Notes under the pieces: model-generated
Told to the model about the DNA's origin: nothing
The model's database searches: none
What the model saw: only the letters and a program-made list of their open reading frames with translations
Assembly (NCBI GenBank): GCA_937874195.1
Contig: CALNBM010000104.1
Span: 1-5,764, forward strand
DNA from: an uncultured Clostridia bacterium
GTDB taxonomy: Bacteria; Bacillota; Clostridia; Christensenellales; UBA1242
Reading direction: 5' to 3'
Length of the DNA: 5,764 nt
Position numbers and translations under genes: made by a program
Shown here: piece after piece, positions 1 through 5,764 of the stretch
Layout of the letters: each line of letters begins with the position of its first letter
Numbering within the stretch: position 1 is the stretch's first letter

Positions 1-142
1 AATTTAAATATGTTTTTTAAAATTTAGCTATGAAAGTTAAAGTTAATAATTTGTTTTACATGCTCTTTAAATTTACTACAAGTATTATTCGTTATCGCTA
101 TTAGATGCTTTTGGACTTTTATGTTTTTAACCGTAGCGTTTC

Positions 143-164
143 AAATATTTAAGTATAAATATTT
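143..164. repeat. AT-only inverted repeat
   Basis: AAATATTT occurs at 143-150 and again at 157-164, separated by AAGTAT. Each arm is itself a palindrome, so the pair is both a direct and an inverted repeat and could form an 8-bp stem with a 6-nt loop. The stem is entirely A/T. It could be a protein-binding site, but such structures arise easily by chance in DNA this AT-rich. Confidence 0.3.
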
Positions 165-435
165 AATAATAAACAAAAACAATTATTTTTATAAAGTGCG
201 GAAGTTTTTTAACCGGTTTTAAGTTTGTAAACAACAAAATTTGCATATATTAATTATAGTTAGTTTATAAAAATGGGTTACTAGGACAAGTGTTTCTTTA
301 AAAATTTTTTTATGATTATTGATGCGATAACATAATGGTTATTTTACTATCTGCTGCTTATAAAAAATCAAGTCATCTTTGTATATAATATTTTCTAATA
401 ATTAAAACATACTTTGTTGAAAATCCGTGTTTTTA

Positions 436-462
436 CCACTTGTTTTGCATTTTTTCGGGTGG
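436..462. other. weak stem-loop upstream of the large gene
   Basis: CCACTTG (436-442) can pair with CGGGTGG (456-462) as seven pairs, two of them G-U, around a 13-nt T-rich loop. It lies just upstream of the predicted promoter at 489-517, so it would not be in that transcript. It has no following T-tract and is not a terminator. It could be an operator-like dyad or chance. Confidence 0.2.
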
Positions 463-488
463 CACAATTAAAATTTTAAATTATATAC

Positions 489-517
489 TTGATATTATAA
501 TAAATAATAAGTATAAT
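489..517 (+). promoter_or_regulatory. predicted sigma-A type promoter of the large CvpA-like gene
   Basis: TTGATA (489-494) and a perfect TATAAT (512-517) are separated by 17 nt. Transcription would start near 523-525, giving a leader of about 32 nt before the ATG at 556. A second TATAAT at 496-501 has no decent -35 box at the right distance. AT-rich DNA gives many false -10 matches, but the two boxes, their spacing and their position relative to the ribosome binding site agree. Confidence 0.6.
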
Positions 518-543
518 ACTTTATAACAATATGCGTGAACTTT

Positions 544-549
544 AAGGAG
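544..549 (+). promoter_or_regulatory. Shine-Dalgarno site that sets the start of the large gene
   Basis: AAGGAG ends 6 nt before the ATG at 556. The upstream in-frame GTG at 535 has no such site and would place this AAGGAG inside its own coding region. The site therefore decides for ATG 556. Confidence 0.8.
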
Positions 550-555
550 CCTAAA

Positions 556-3500
556 ATGAGCGAACAGACAATTTCACTAGGAATTCTTGCACTAATTTCT
601 CTATTTGCTTTTTTTGGTGCCATTTGGGGAATTATTCGCGGACTTAGAAAAACAGTTTGGAGAGGTGTTTGGTTGTTACTTACTGCAGTAGTTCTTTTTT
701 TCACTGCTGGTTTAGTTGTAAACTTACTTCTTCATGCAGATGTTACCTTTCTAAATCTTTCATATAACGGTCAAAATTTCACAACATTTTATGCGATGCT
801 TATGGAAATTATAAATTCAGTTATGAACTTACAATCAACACCTGAAACTTTAATTACAGTAAATCAAATCTTAGACTTATCGAAATTAATACTCAACTCT
901 GTTGTTTTTGCAATTTTATTTATAGTGTTAAAATATTTACTATTGCCTTTTAATGCACTCACTTATCGTTGGTTTTTTAAAAGTACAGAAGAAAAAATTT
1001 ATAATAAAAAATTAAAACAATATAAAATAAATGAGAAAATATATAAACTTCATGTGAAAAGTTTTAAAAGAATTGCAGCACATGGGTTTGCAGATGATTT
1101 TATAGAATATGAGGAAAACTTAAAGGAAATAAAAGAAAATAAAGAGGCAAGCAGTTTAGAGTTGCTTCAAGCACTTAAAAAAAGAGTTGATAAAAAAGCT
1201 GCTGAAGCACAAGCTGCATCTCAAACACCAAAAGAAAAAGAGGCAATAAATAAATTAATAGAAGGCGGAGCCTCTCCATCGCAGTTAAAAGAAGAAATTG
1301 AAAAAGAAAAGAAAGAATATAACAAAGAAAAATCTATAAAAGACAAATTAGATTTAGAAGAATTGGAAAAAGAAGAAAAATTAATTGACGAATTAGAAAA
1401 GGAAGAAAACAAGAAAAGAGAAAAAGAAGAAAAGTTAGAAAATGAAAAAGAAAAACAAGAAGAGCAGTTAGAAAGAGAAAAAGAAAAACAAGAAGAATTA
1501 GAAAAAGAAGACATATTAATTGAAGAACTGGAAGAATTAGAATATAAAAGAGAAAAACAAGAAATTGAAAACGAAAAGTTAGAAAGAGAAAAAGTAAAAC
1601 TAGAAAGAGAAAAAGAAAAAATAGATCATAATAGGCATAGACCGGGTGAAGTTATTCCCGTTGAAAAATTTACTAAAGAAGATAAAGAAGAAGTTGAAAA
1701 TAAAGAGTTTATTCCAAGCGATGAATATCAACCAAAAATTAAAGAAGAAAAATCCGAAATAACTAAACCAGAAAAACCATTGGCACCTAAAAAAAGCAGG
1801 TTTTTAGGAATGCTAGTAGGAATGCTAGTAGGACTATTCACTTGTGCAATGATGCTAACACCTATAACAGGTATGCTAAATTTAGCAGTTGAAGTAAATA
1901 AGCGGTCAGCAACCATTATTGATGAAAGTTCAACCGAAGGATTGTTGTATGCGGCACTTAGCGGAAGTAGTGTTGCTGAACTTAATTATATAAAAGACTT
2001 TTTAAACGCGTATGAAAAAAGTTCGACTAATGGTGTACTAAAATATAGTGGAGTTAACGGAGTTAGTCTATTTACTTTTAATTTATTATCTAATATTAAA
2101 ATTAACGATGTAACAGTAAACATAGTGGAAGATTTCTTAAAAGTGATTGATTTCGCGATTGCAGGCAAAGAGTTTAGTGAAAATATAGCAATAATAAACA
2201 CAGATTTAACACGCTCCGAACTGGAAGTATTAATAGCAGATAGTAGAAGCCTTGTTGAGAAAGCATTCGATGTTCAAGTTGTTAGAGCGCTTGGAAATGA
2301 TTTTATGCCAATACTGGAAGATTACGCACAAAAGTTTATAGAAGAAATTGAAGAATTGCCATTTGGCAATAAGAATGTTTTAACGGATATGGTTTCAACA
2401 GTACTTCAAAACATCTTACAAAACAATCAAGATAATGCGGTGGACAACATTAAAAATGATGTATTTGCGTTTATAGAAGTGTTGGAAGCTTTAAACGAAA
2501 ATATCATTGAAAACAATCAGCCAACGAATGAAAGCGTGCTTACTATACTACTTCATCAAAATTATGAACGCGACAAAGACAGACTGGTAAACTTTTTAAG
2601 TAACGAAAATAACGCCAGCAAAATTTTTGGCAAATTGTTAAACACAAAAATTATAAGTTGTGTGCTACCTCATGTAACTTATTCGCTAGTTGAGTTTTTA
2701 GGAAAATTGCAAGGATTTGAGTTTAATGTACCAGACGAATTAAGTGAGTTTAAAAGATTACAAATGAATAACGCAATATTGAATATTATTCTAGAAAGTT
2801 TGAATTTATTTAGGGAATTCGACCTTTCCAAAGGGTTTGATGTGAATAACATTACATCCTCTGCAATAATTTCAGTTGGTAAGGTTATTGACATGGTTAA
2901 AGGAGGATTGCTTCCTGCCCAAACATATAATGAAATATTAAATAAGTTAAAAGTAGTAATTACTGAAAATGTGCAAATTGCAGTTGGCGCAGAAATCGAT
3001 ATTTCAAAAGCAAGCCATGCAATAACAAACTGCATGCAAAATGTTGAAAGTTGGGAAAACGAGTTTACAGTATTTGCGACAGTTTTTAGTGGATTATTCT
3101 CGCAATACAATGGAAATGAACCAATATTCGACTTAACAAACGACATTGATATTTCAACTCTTGATTTTGGAAGACTGGGTGCAAAACTTGATATTTTAAA
3201 AAATGGTTATTTAGGCAATTCTAGTGTGTTGTTAAGTAGTATTTATCAAAGCGATAATGATATAAGTTTTGAAAGTTACTTTAAGACTAATGAAACAAAT
3301 AATCTTCAGTTATTAATGGGTACTGCATTAGAAAGTGTTGCAGCAAAGTTAAAAATTGATAATGCAGAAGATGAAATTATTGTTAACTTAGCAATTATGC
3401 TTGAAGAACGAGTAGTTCCACGAATCATGGATAAAAACCTCGTAGTAGGATGGGAAACCGAATTTGTTAAATTAGCAACACTGCTAGACCTTCAAAAACT

Positions 3501-4914
3501 AACAAATCCTGAAGACGGTTCAATTAATTTAGTTGAAGTGGGCACAGTATTAGACACATTCATTGCAAAAAACAGCATACTTGTAAACGCAGATGATATA
3601 AAAGAATTAATAGTAAATTTGATTACAAGCATGAAAGATAGTTTTGTTAAAGATATTTTAAATCCAACGATTAAAAATGCTATATTAAAAGCAGTTGGTA
3701 GTATTGATGAACTCGACAATGGCAGTATAATTTATAATATAAAAAATGAAAACATTGCGTCATTTGAAATAGAATTTTCACATTTGTCAAATCTGCTTAG
3801 CATTGATTTTTCTAGCGAGGGCGGCACAGGATTATTACTCGGTTATTTGATTTTATTAGACGATTTGGGAAATGCCATAGGATTATATGGTGATTATGCA
3901 GAAATTATACTTCCGACAAACACAGAGGGCAATGGCGGGGAGTTAGATAGCATATTAAATAATGCAGACATTAATATTAATAGCCAAATAATAACAAAAA
4001 CAAAAATTAATGAGTTACTAGTAACTATTCTAGAAGATTTAACAATTGGCAAACTCGGTGGAAAATTTGATGGCATAATAAACACCATTAAAGGTAGAAT
4101 AGAAAGCGAAGAAATAAATAATTATGAACAAGAATTTAAGGCAATCCAATATTTATTAGATATAAGTGAATATGTTAATTTAACAGAATTTACTGAAAAT
4201 GAACTTAAAATTATTGGTGGATACTTTGATGATGTGTCTTACTCAGTGTTAGTGGGCGATAGCGGAAAGCAAGTGTTAACCTCAATAGTAAATAGCATTA
4301 CTGATGACGCAGGTGATTTGATAGATATGCTTAATGATATAAATTCAGCGGTTAATAATCTGGCGGAAACAACGAGTATTTCGATAATAGGTTCGATTGT
4401 AAATAATATCGAAAATCTAAATTATGCAGAGTATAATTATTCAACACAATATGAAGCAGCTGGAATATTGAAAAAAACTCTTAATGAAATAGCAGGGAAA
4501 ACATGGTTAAAAAATATTAGTTTATTAGATATTATGGTCATGAAAAATAATGTATATGAAATATCTCGAATATTAAATAATTTGCAATCGAATATAATTA
4601 CCCAATCAAAAGCAACACGATATATAACAATTTATATTTATTCGAGCATAAAGCAAGCAATGTATGAAGGTACCCCAACCCCTCCACCGCCAAACGCAGA
4701 GTTTACAAGTTATATTAATAGTTTCGGCGAATATTTAAAAAACAATGTTAATGGAATTGCAAATGAAATTTACTGGAATAATGCGTGGAGTAGTGAAGAA
4801 GAGAAAAGTGAAATAATTCCTCCAACTTTTGATAGCGAAAACATTTTGTCAACTGATTTTGACTACGCATTGATAAGAATAATTAATTCTTATGAAGATA
4901 GTTTAATAATTTAG
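556..4914 (+). CDS. giant CvpA-like membrane protein with cytoplasmic helical arm and repetitive extracytoplasmic region
   Basis: The gene encodes 1452 residues from ATG 556 to TAG 4914. Hydrophobic helices lie at about residues 7-29, 35-59, 109-133 and 416-443. The first turn has the G-x-x-R-G-x-x-K pattern (GIIRGLRK, 25-32) typical of CvpA (colicin V production) proteins, which are normally only about 160-200 residues long. Positive charges (R28, R31, K32, R36; a Lys-rich stretch after residue 138; K412, K413, R415) put the helix 1-2 loop and the long segment 140-415 in the cytoplasm, and the C-terminal ~1000 residues outside. Segment 241-356 is almost pure Glu/Lys/Leu helix, followed by a Pro-containing linker. 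The outer region is Asn/Ile-rich and predicted helical, with repeated aromatic-E-x-E-F boxes and a TPTPPPP hinge at 1373-1379. No signal peptide, LPxTG anchor or enzyme motif is seen, and there are only three cysteines. The CvpA assignment is by pattern; the role (scaffold, tether or sensor) is inference. Confidence 0.93.
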   Translation: MSEQTISLGILALISLFAFFGAIWGIIRGLRKTVWRGVWLLLTAVVLFFTAGLVVNLLLHADVTFLNLSYNGQNFTTFYAMLMEIINSVMNLQSTPETLITVNQILDLSKLILNSVVFAILFIVLKYLLLPFNALTYRWFFKSTEEKIYNKKLKQYKINEKIYKLHVKSFKRIAAHGFADDFIEYEENLKEIKENKEASSLELLQALKKRVDKKAAEAQAASQTPKEKEAINKLIEGGASPSQLKEEIEKEKKEYNKEKSIKDKLDLEELEKEEKLIDELEKEENKKREKEEKLENEKEKQEEQLEREKEKQEELEKEDILIEELEELEYKREKQEIENEKLEREKVKLEREKEKIDHNRHRPGEVIPVEKFTKEDKEEVENKEFIPSDEYQPKIKEEKSEITKPEKPLAPKKSRFLGMLVGMLVGLFTCAMMLTPITGMLNLAVEVNKRSATIIDESSTEGLLYAALSGSSVAELNYIKDFLNAYEKSSTNGVLKYSGVNGVSLFTFNLLSNIKINDVTVNIVEDFLKVIDFAIAGKEFSENIAIINTDLTRSELEVLIADSRSLVEKAFDVQVVRALGNDFMPILEDYAQKFIEEIEELPFGNKNVLTDMVSTVLQNILQNNQDNAVDNIKNDVFAFIEVLEALNENIIENNQPTNESVLTILLHQNYERDKDRLVNFLSNENNASKIFGKLLNTKIISCVLPHVTYSLVEFLGKLQGFEFNVPDELSEFKRLQMNNAILNIILESLNLFREFDLSKGFDVNNITSSAIISVGKVIDMVKGGLLPAQTYNEILNKLKVVITENVQIAVGAEIDISKASHAITNCMQNVESWENEFTVFATVFSGLFSQYNGNEPIFDLTNDIDISTLDFGRLGAKLDILKNGYLGNSSVLLSSIYQSDNDISFESYFKTNETNNLQLLMGTALESVAAKLKIDNAEDEIIVNLAIMLEERVVPRIMDKNLVVGWETEFVKLATLLDLQKLTNPEDGSINLVEVGTVLDTFIAKNSILVNADDIKELIVNLITSMKDSFVKDILNPTIKNAILKAVGSIDELDNGSIIYNIKNENIASFEIEFSHLSNLLSIDFSSEGGTGLLLGYLILLDDLGNAIGLYGDYAEIILPTNTEGNGGELDSILNNADININSQIITKTKINELLVTILEDLTIGKLGGKFDGIINTIKGRIESEEINNYEQEFKAIQYLLDISEYVNLTEFTENELKIIGGYFDDVSYSVLVGDSGKQVLTSIVNSITDDAGDLIDMLNDINSAVNNLAETTSISIIGSIVNNIENLNYAEYNYSTQYEAAGILKKTLNEIAGKTWLKNISLLDIMVMKNNVYEISRILNNLQSNIITQSKATRYITIYIYSSIKQAMYEGTPTPPPPNAEFTSYINSFGEYLKNNVNGIANEIYWNNAWSSEEEKSEIIPPTFDSENILSTDFDYALIRIINSYEDSLII
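1276..1623 (+). other. Glu/Lys-rich long helix (coiled coil or single alpha-helix) encoded by a polypurine tract
   Basis: Residues 241-356 of the large protein consist mostly of Glu, Lys, Leu, Arg and Gln, with no proline after 241 and no glycine. Heptad-like repeats are visible (KLEREK at 341-346 and again at 348-353). Many stretches have too few hydrophobic positions for a good coiled coil and look like an isolated charged helix. Fully helical, it would be about 17 nm long. The coding strand here is overwhelmingly purine. Confidence 0.85.
1444..1496 (+). repeat. 33-nt-offset internal repeat in the charged helix
   Basis: An identical 20-nt segment occurs at 1444-1463 and 1477-1496, encoding EKEKQEE twice (residues 297-303 and 308-314) with an 11-residue period. 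This suggests local duplication, by slippage or unequal crossover, in the purine-rich segment. Confidence 0.85.
1807..1830 (+). repeat. exact tandem 12-nt duplication encoding a GxxxGxxxG transmembrane zipper
   Basis: GGAATGCTAGTA occurs twice back to back (1807-1818 and 1819-1830) and is followed by another GGA codon. It encodes GMLV-GMLV-G, residues 418-426, near the start of the fourth membrane helix. Glycine every four residues is a known helix-packing motif. The perfect DNA identity points to a recent duplication or a slippage-prone site. Confidence 0.95.
2758..4452 (+). repeat. degenerate protein repeats of the extracytoplasmic region
   Basis: Two short boxes recur in the translated protein. 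Box 1, aromatic-E-x-E-F, occurs at residues 833-837 (WENEF), 966-970 (WETEF), 1070-1074 (FEIEF) and 1190-1194 (YEQEF), usually followed by a hydrophobic helix of the type L-x-x-L-L. Box 2, [LVI]-G-x-x-[LIF]-D, occurs at 774-779 (VGKVID), 874-879 (LGAKLD), 995-1000 (VGTVLD) and 1220-1225 (IGGYFD), with a looser copy near 1095-1102. Box spacing is 100-133 residues. A degraded unit may start at 1295 (YSTQY), and the segment before 774 lacks a clean box 1. No repeat is visible at DNA level, so the array is old. This is a by-eye alignment. Confidence 0.65.
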
Positions 4915-5223
4915 ACTATATTGTTATTTATTATATTTTAAAGCTTGAATTTAAATTTTACAAATTGTTTTAATATATTGTAGTAATGCTTTTAACAAAA
5001 TTTGATTAAACTTTTTTTATTTATTTTAAAATAAAATTGAATTATGTTGGAAATAAATTGTGAAACATAAAAAGCAAACAGGTGACTATATTAAGTTTTT
5101 GAAACAATATAAGAGGTTGTTATCAAAATAAAAAAATGTAAGAAAACTTAAAAATAAGTTGTATATAAATATTAATTGAAACTGTAAAGGATAAAGGTTT
5201 AAGAAAATAATGTAAAAAATCAT
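4915..5223. other. gene-free AT-rich spacer after the large gene
   Basis: This spacer contains a weak candidate terminator (4991-5018) and no convincing gene. The longest suggestive reading frame is GTG 5060 to TAA 5131, encoding 23 mostly basic residues with only a weak GGA upstream. A small AACTT/AAGTT hairpin (5145-5160) is too short to interpret. The rest shows no structure that I can support. Confidence 0.6.
4991..5018 (+). terminator. weak candidate intrinsic terminator of the large gene
   Basis: TTTAA (4991-4995) pairs with TTAAA (5006-5010). The inner CAA/TTG pairs (4996-4998 with 5002-5004) leave a one-base bulge, and the stem is followed by C and a run of seven T (5012-5018). It lies 76 nt past the stop codon. 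The stem is nearly all A/T and would be unstable, so the T-run is the better part of the evidence. Confidence 0.3.
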
Positions 5224-5252
5224 TTGACATTTATCGACAAAGAACATATTAT
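5224..5252 (+). promoter_or_regulatory. near-consensus sigma-A promoter of the DUF4234 gene
   Basis: A perfect TTGACA (5224-5229), a 17-nt spacer and TATTAT (5247-5252) form an almost ideal housekeeping promoter. The start of transcription would be near 5258-5260, giving a leader of about 85 nt. It indicates that the small gene is transcribed independently of the large gene. Confidence 0.75.
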
Positions 5253-5263
5253 TAAAGTGTAAA

Positions 5264-5287
5264 ACAGTGGAAGTTTTAATCCATTGT
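5264..5287 (+). promoter_or_regulatory. hairpin at the 5' end of the DUF4234 leader
   Basis: ACAGTGGA (5264-5271) pairs with TCCATTGT (5280-5287) as eight pairs including one G-U, with an 8-nt loop AGTTTTAA. It would sit about 5 nt from the predicted transcript start. Such a 5' hairpin can protect mRNA or bind a regulator. No T-tract follows, so it is not an attenuator terminator, and it is well upstream of the ribosome binding site. Confidence 0.45.
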
Positions 5288-5331
5288 ACGAGTGTCTAAA
5301 ATAATGATTGATATTAATATAAAAATTATAT

Positions 5332-5336
5332 AGGAG
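5332..5336 (+). promoter_or_regulatory. Shine-Dalgarno site of the DUF4234 gene
   Basis: AGGAG lies 7 nt before ATG 5344. Another ATG at 5340 overlaps this region in a different frame but stops after five codons, so 5344 is the functional start. Confidence 0.8.
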
Positions 5337-5343
5337 AAAATGT

Positions 5344-5658
5344 ATGAAAAAGCGTAGTATTGGTGTTATGGTGGTTTTATGGTTAATTACTTTTGGCGTT
5401 TATCCACTTATTTGGTATTGCTCTTTCCAAAATCAACTTAAAAAAACAACAGGAAAAGGCTTTGGTGGGGCGGGACACTTCTTTGTATCAATTTTTACTC
5501 TTGGAATTTATTTCATATATTGGCAATATGCTGCTGGAAAAAGACTTGCGATGCTGGGTGCGGAAGATAAATCTGTATTATATTTAATTCTTGCTTTTGT
5601 TCCCCTTGTTGGAATGATATGTCCATTCTTAATGCAAAGTCAAGCAAACAACCTATAA
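5344..5658 (+). CDS. small DUF4234-family integral membrane protein
   Basis: The protein has 104 residues, a usual length for a single DUF4234 domain. An internal repeat T-x-G-x-Y-x-x-x-W is the family hallmark: TFGVYPLIW at residues 16-24 and TLGIYFIYW at 52-60, each inside a hydrophobic segment. A third hydrophobic segment spans about 77-97. The C-terminus MQSQANNL matches the Q-x-x-x-N ending that I associate with the family. The loop after the first motif is Lys/Gly-rich (QLKKTTGKGFGG), and the N-terminus MKKR suggests a cytoplasmic start. The family's biochemical function is unknown to me; it is widespread in low-GC Gram-positive bacteria. The gene has its own strong promoter, leader hairpin and ribosome binding site, and ends in two consecutive TAA codons before a probable terminator, so it looks monocistronic. 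No intact zinc-ribbon or other extra domain is attached. The family call is firm; the function is open. Confidence 0.9.
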   Translation: MKKRSIGVMVVLWLITFGVYPLIWYCSFQNQLKKTTGKGFGGAGHFFVSIFTLGIYFIYWQYAAGKRLAMLGAEDKSVLYLILAFVPLVGMICPFLMQSQANNL

Positions 5659-5665
5659 TAAAATA

Positions 5666-5697
5666 AAAAATCAAGACCACAAGGATTTTTCATTTTT
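5666..5697 (+). terminator. probable intrinsic terminator after the DUF4234 gene, possibly bidirectional
   Basis: AAAAATC (5666-5672) pairs with GATTTTT (5684-5690) around an 11-nt loop, followed by CATTTTT. It begins 7 nt past the stop codon. On the minus strand the same hairpin is followed by a T-rich run as well, so it could also end a convergent gene entering from the right. The stem has only one G-C pair, so it is not strong. Confidence 0.5.
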
Positions 5698-5764
5698 AAA
5701 ATTGCAATGCCTAACATAATAGCAATAATCATTGTTTGTAAGAAATTGCCGCTAGAAAATGAGC
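5698..5764. other. unassigned right edge
   Basis: No complete gene is present. Two minus-strand frames are open to the window edge. One stops at 5729-5731; the other runs to 5640-5642, through the terminator and into the end of the DUF4234 gene. An ATG at 5759 on the plus strand has no ribosome binding site. Too little sequence is present to decide. Confidence 0.4.

Larger units (their letters stand above)
1..488. other. AT-rich gene-free upstream region
   Basis: Stops are frequent in all frames and the longest ATG-started stretch noticed (335-388, 17 aa) has no ribosome binding site. No tRNA, rRNA, CRISPR or insertion-sequence structure is visible. Three islands are slightly richer in G+C (about 195-220, 270-292 and 425-465) and might be parts of an untranslated RNA or of distal regulatory DNA, but none matches a family I recognise. 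It may simply be intergenic DNA between the large gene and an unseen gene to the left. Confidence 0.6.

Noticed and set aside
335..388. 17-residue ATG-started frame in the upstream spacer
   Set aside because: No Shine-Dalgarno site precedes it, and frames this short are expected by chance.
456..466. GGGTGGCAC, similar to the start of the T-box antiterminator motif
   Set aside because: The following bases are AATTAAAA rather than CGCG, there is no downstream complementary arm or terminator, and no stem I features were recognised. It also lies upstream of the predicted promoter.
535..555. GTG at 535 as an alternative start of the large gene
   Set aside because: It has no ribosome binding site of its own, the AAGGAG lies inside the extension, and the extension adds seven uninformative residues. 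It would also lie only about 11 nt from the predicted transcript start.
1221..1514. Ser/Phe-rich open frame on the minus strand
   Set aside because: It is the complement of the Glu/Lys polypurine tract; low-complexity Ser/Phe is the expected shadow.
2679..3146. 155-codon open frame on the minus strand
   Set aside because: It is antisense to the large gene, shows no family resemblance, and is explained by the codon usage of the plus-strand gene.
4255..4269. GDSG at residues 1234-1237 of the large protein, resembling the serine-protease active-site motif
   Set aside because: It was tempting because MarP pairs a CvpA-like bundle with a trypsin-like protease. However, the motif is followed by K-Q-V rather than G-P, no TAAHC-like histidine motif was seen, and it falls in a normal position of the helical repeat unit.
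5231..5239. TTATCGACA, one mismatch from a DnaA box
   Set aside because: Single copy, within the spacer of a good promoter, no cluster of further boxes and no replication genes nearby.
5393..5587. 64-codon overlapping plus-strand frame within the DUF4234 gene
   Set aside because: It is in another frame of a clearly recognised family member and has no ribosome binding site.
1..5764. CRISPR array, tRNA, rRNA, insertion sequence or phage attachment site
   Set aside because: No regularly spaced direct repeats, cloverleaf, transposase or terminal inverted repeats were seen on either strand.

Overview
The window is strongly AT-rich bacterial DNA with standard genetic code. Tryptophans are TGG and no TGA falls inside either gene, so a Mycoplasma-type code is not needed. 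The Shine-Dalgarno sites are AAGGAG and AGGAG, and the promoters are TTGATA/TTGACA with TATAAT-like -10 boxes at 17-nt spacing. The second protein belongs to a family common in low-GC Gram-positives. Together these suggest a low-GC Bacillota-type organism, perhaps an uncultured host-associated lineage. The taxonomic call is inference.

Layout: positions 1-488 hold no convincing gene, only AT-rich spacer with a few weak inverted repeats. A good promoter (489-517) and ribosome binding site (544-549) lead into one very large plus-strand gene, 556-4914 (1452 aa). A 429-base spacer follows (4915-5343). It carries a weak candidate terminator, then a near-consensus promoter (5224-5252) and a leader hairpin (5264-5287). 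This leads to a small membrane protein gene of the DUF4234 family, 5344-5658 (104 aa), which is followed by a probable terminator, possibly bidirectional (5666-5697). The last 67 bases hold no gene that can be called.

The large protein is the point of interest. Its four hydrophobic segments resemble the CvpA (colicin V production) membrane bundle. The third and fourth helices are separated by about 275 mostly charged residues (long Glu/Lys helix plus Pro-rich linker) predicted to be cytoplasmic. After the fourth helix, which has a GxxxGxxxG zipper, comes a roughly 1000-residue region predicted to be outside the cell. That region contains degenerate helical repeats of 100-130 residues, marked by an aromatic-E-x-E-F box and an [LVI]-G-x-x-[LIF]-D box. 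No enzyme motif is convincing. The architecture suggests a membrane-spanning scaffold, tether or sensor that joins a cytoplasmic helical arm to a large extracytoplasmic repeat array. Mycobacterial MarP, a CvpA-like bundle carrying an external protease, is a partial known parallel.

The two genes have the same orientation, but the second has its own promoter after a long spacer, so they are probably separate transcription units. Both encode membrane proteins; no functional link can be shown from the window.
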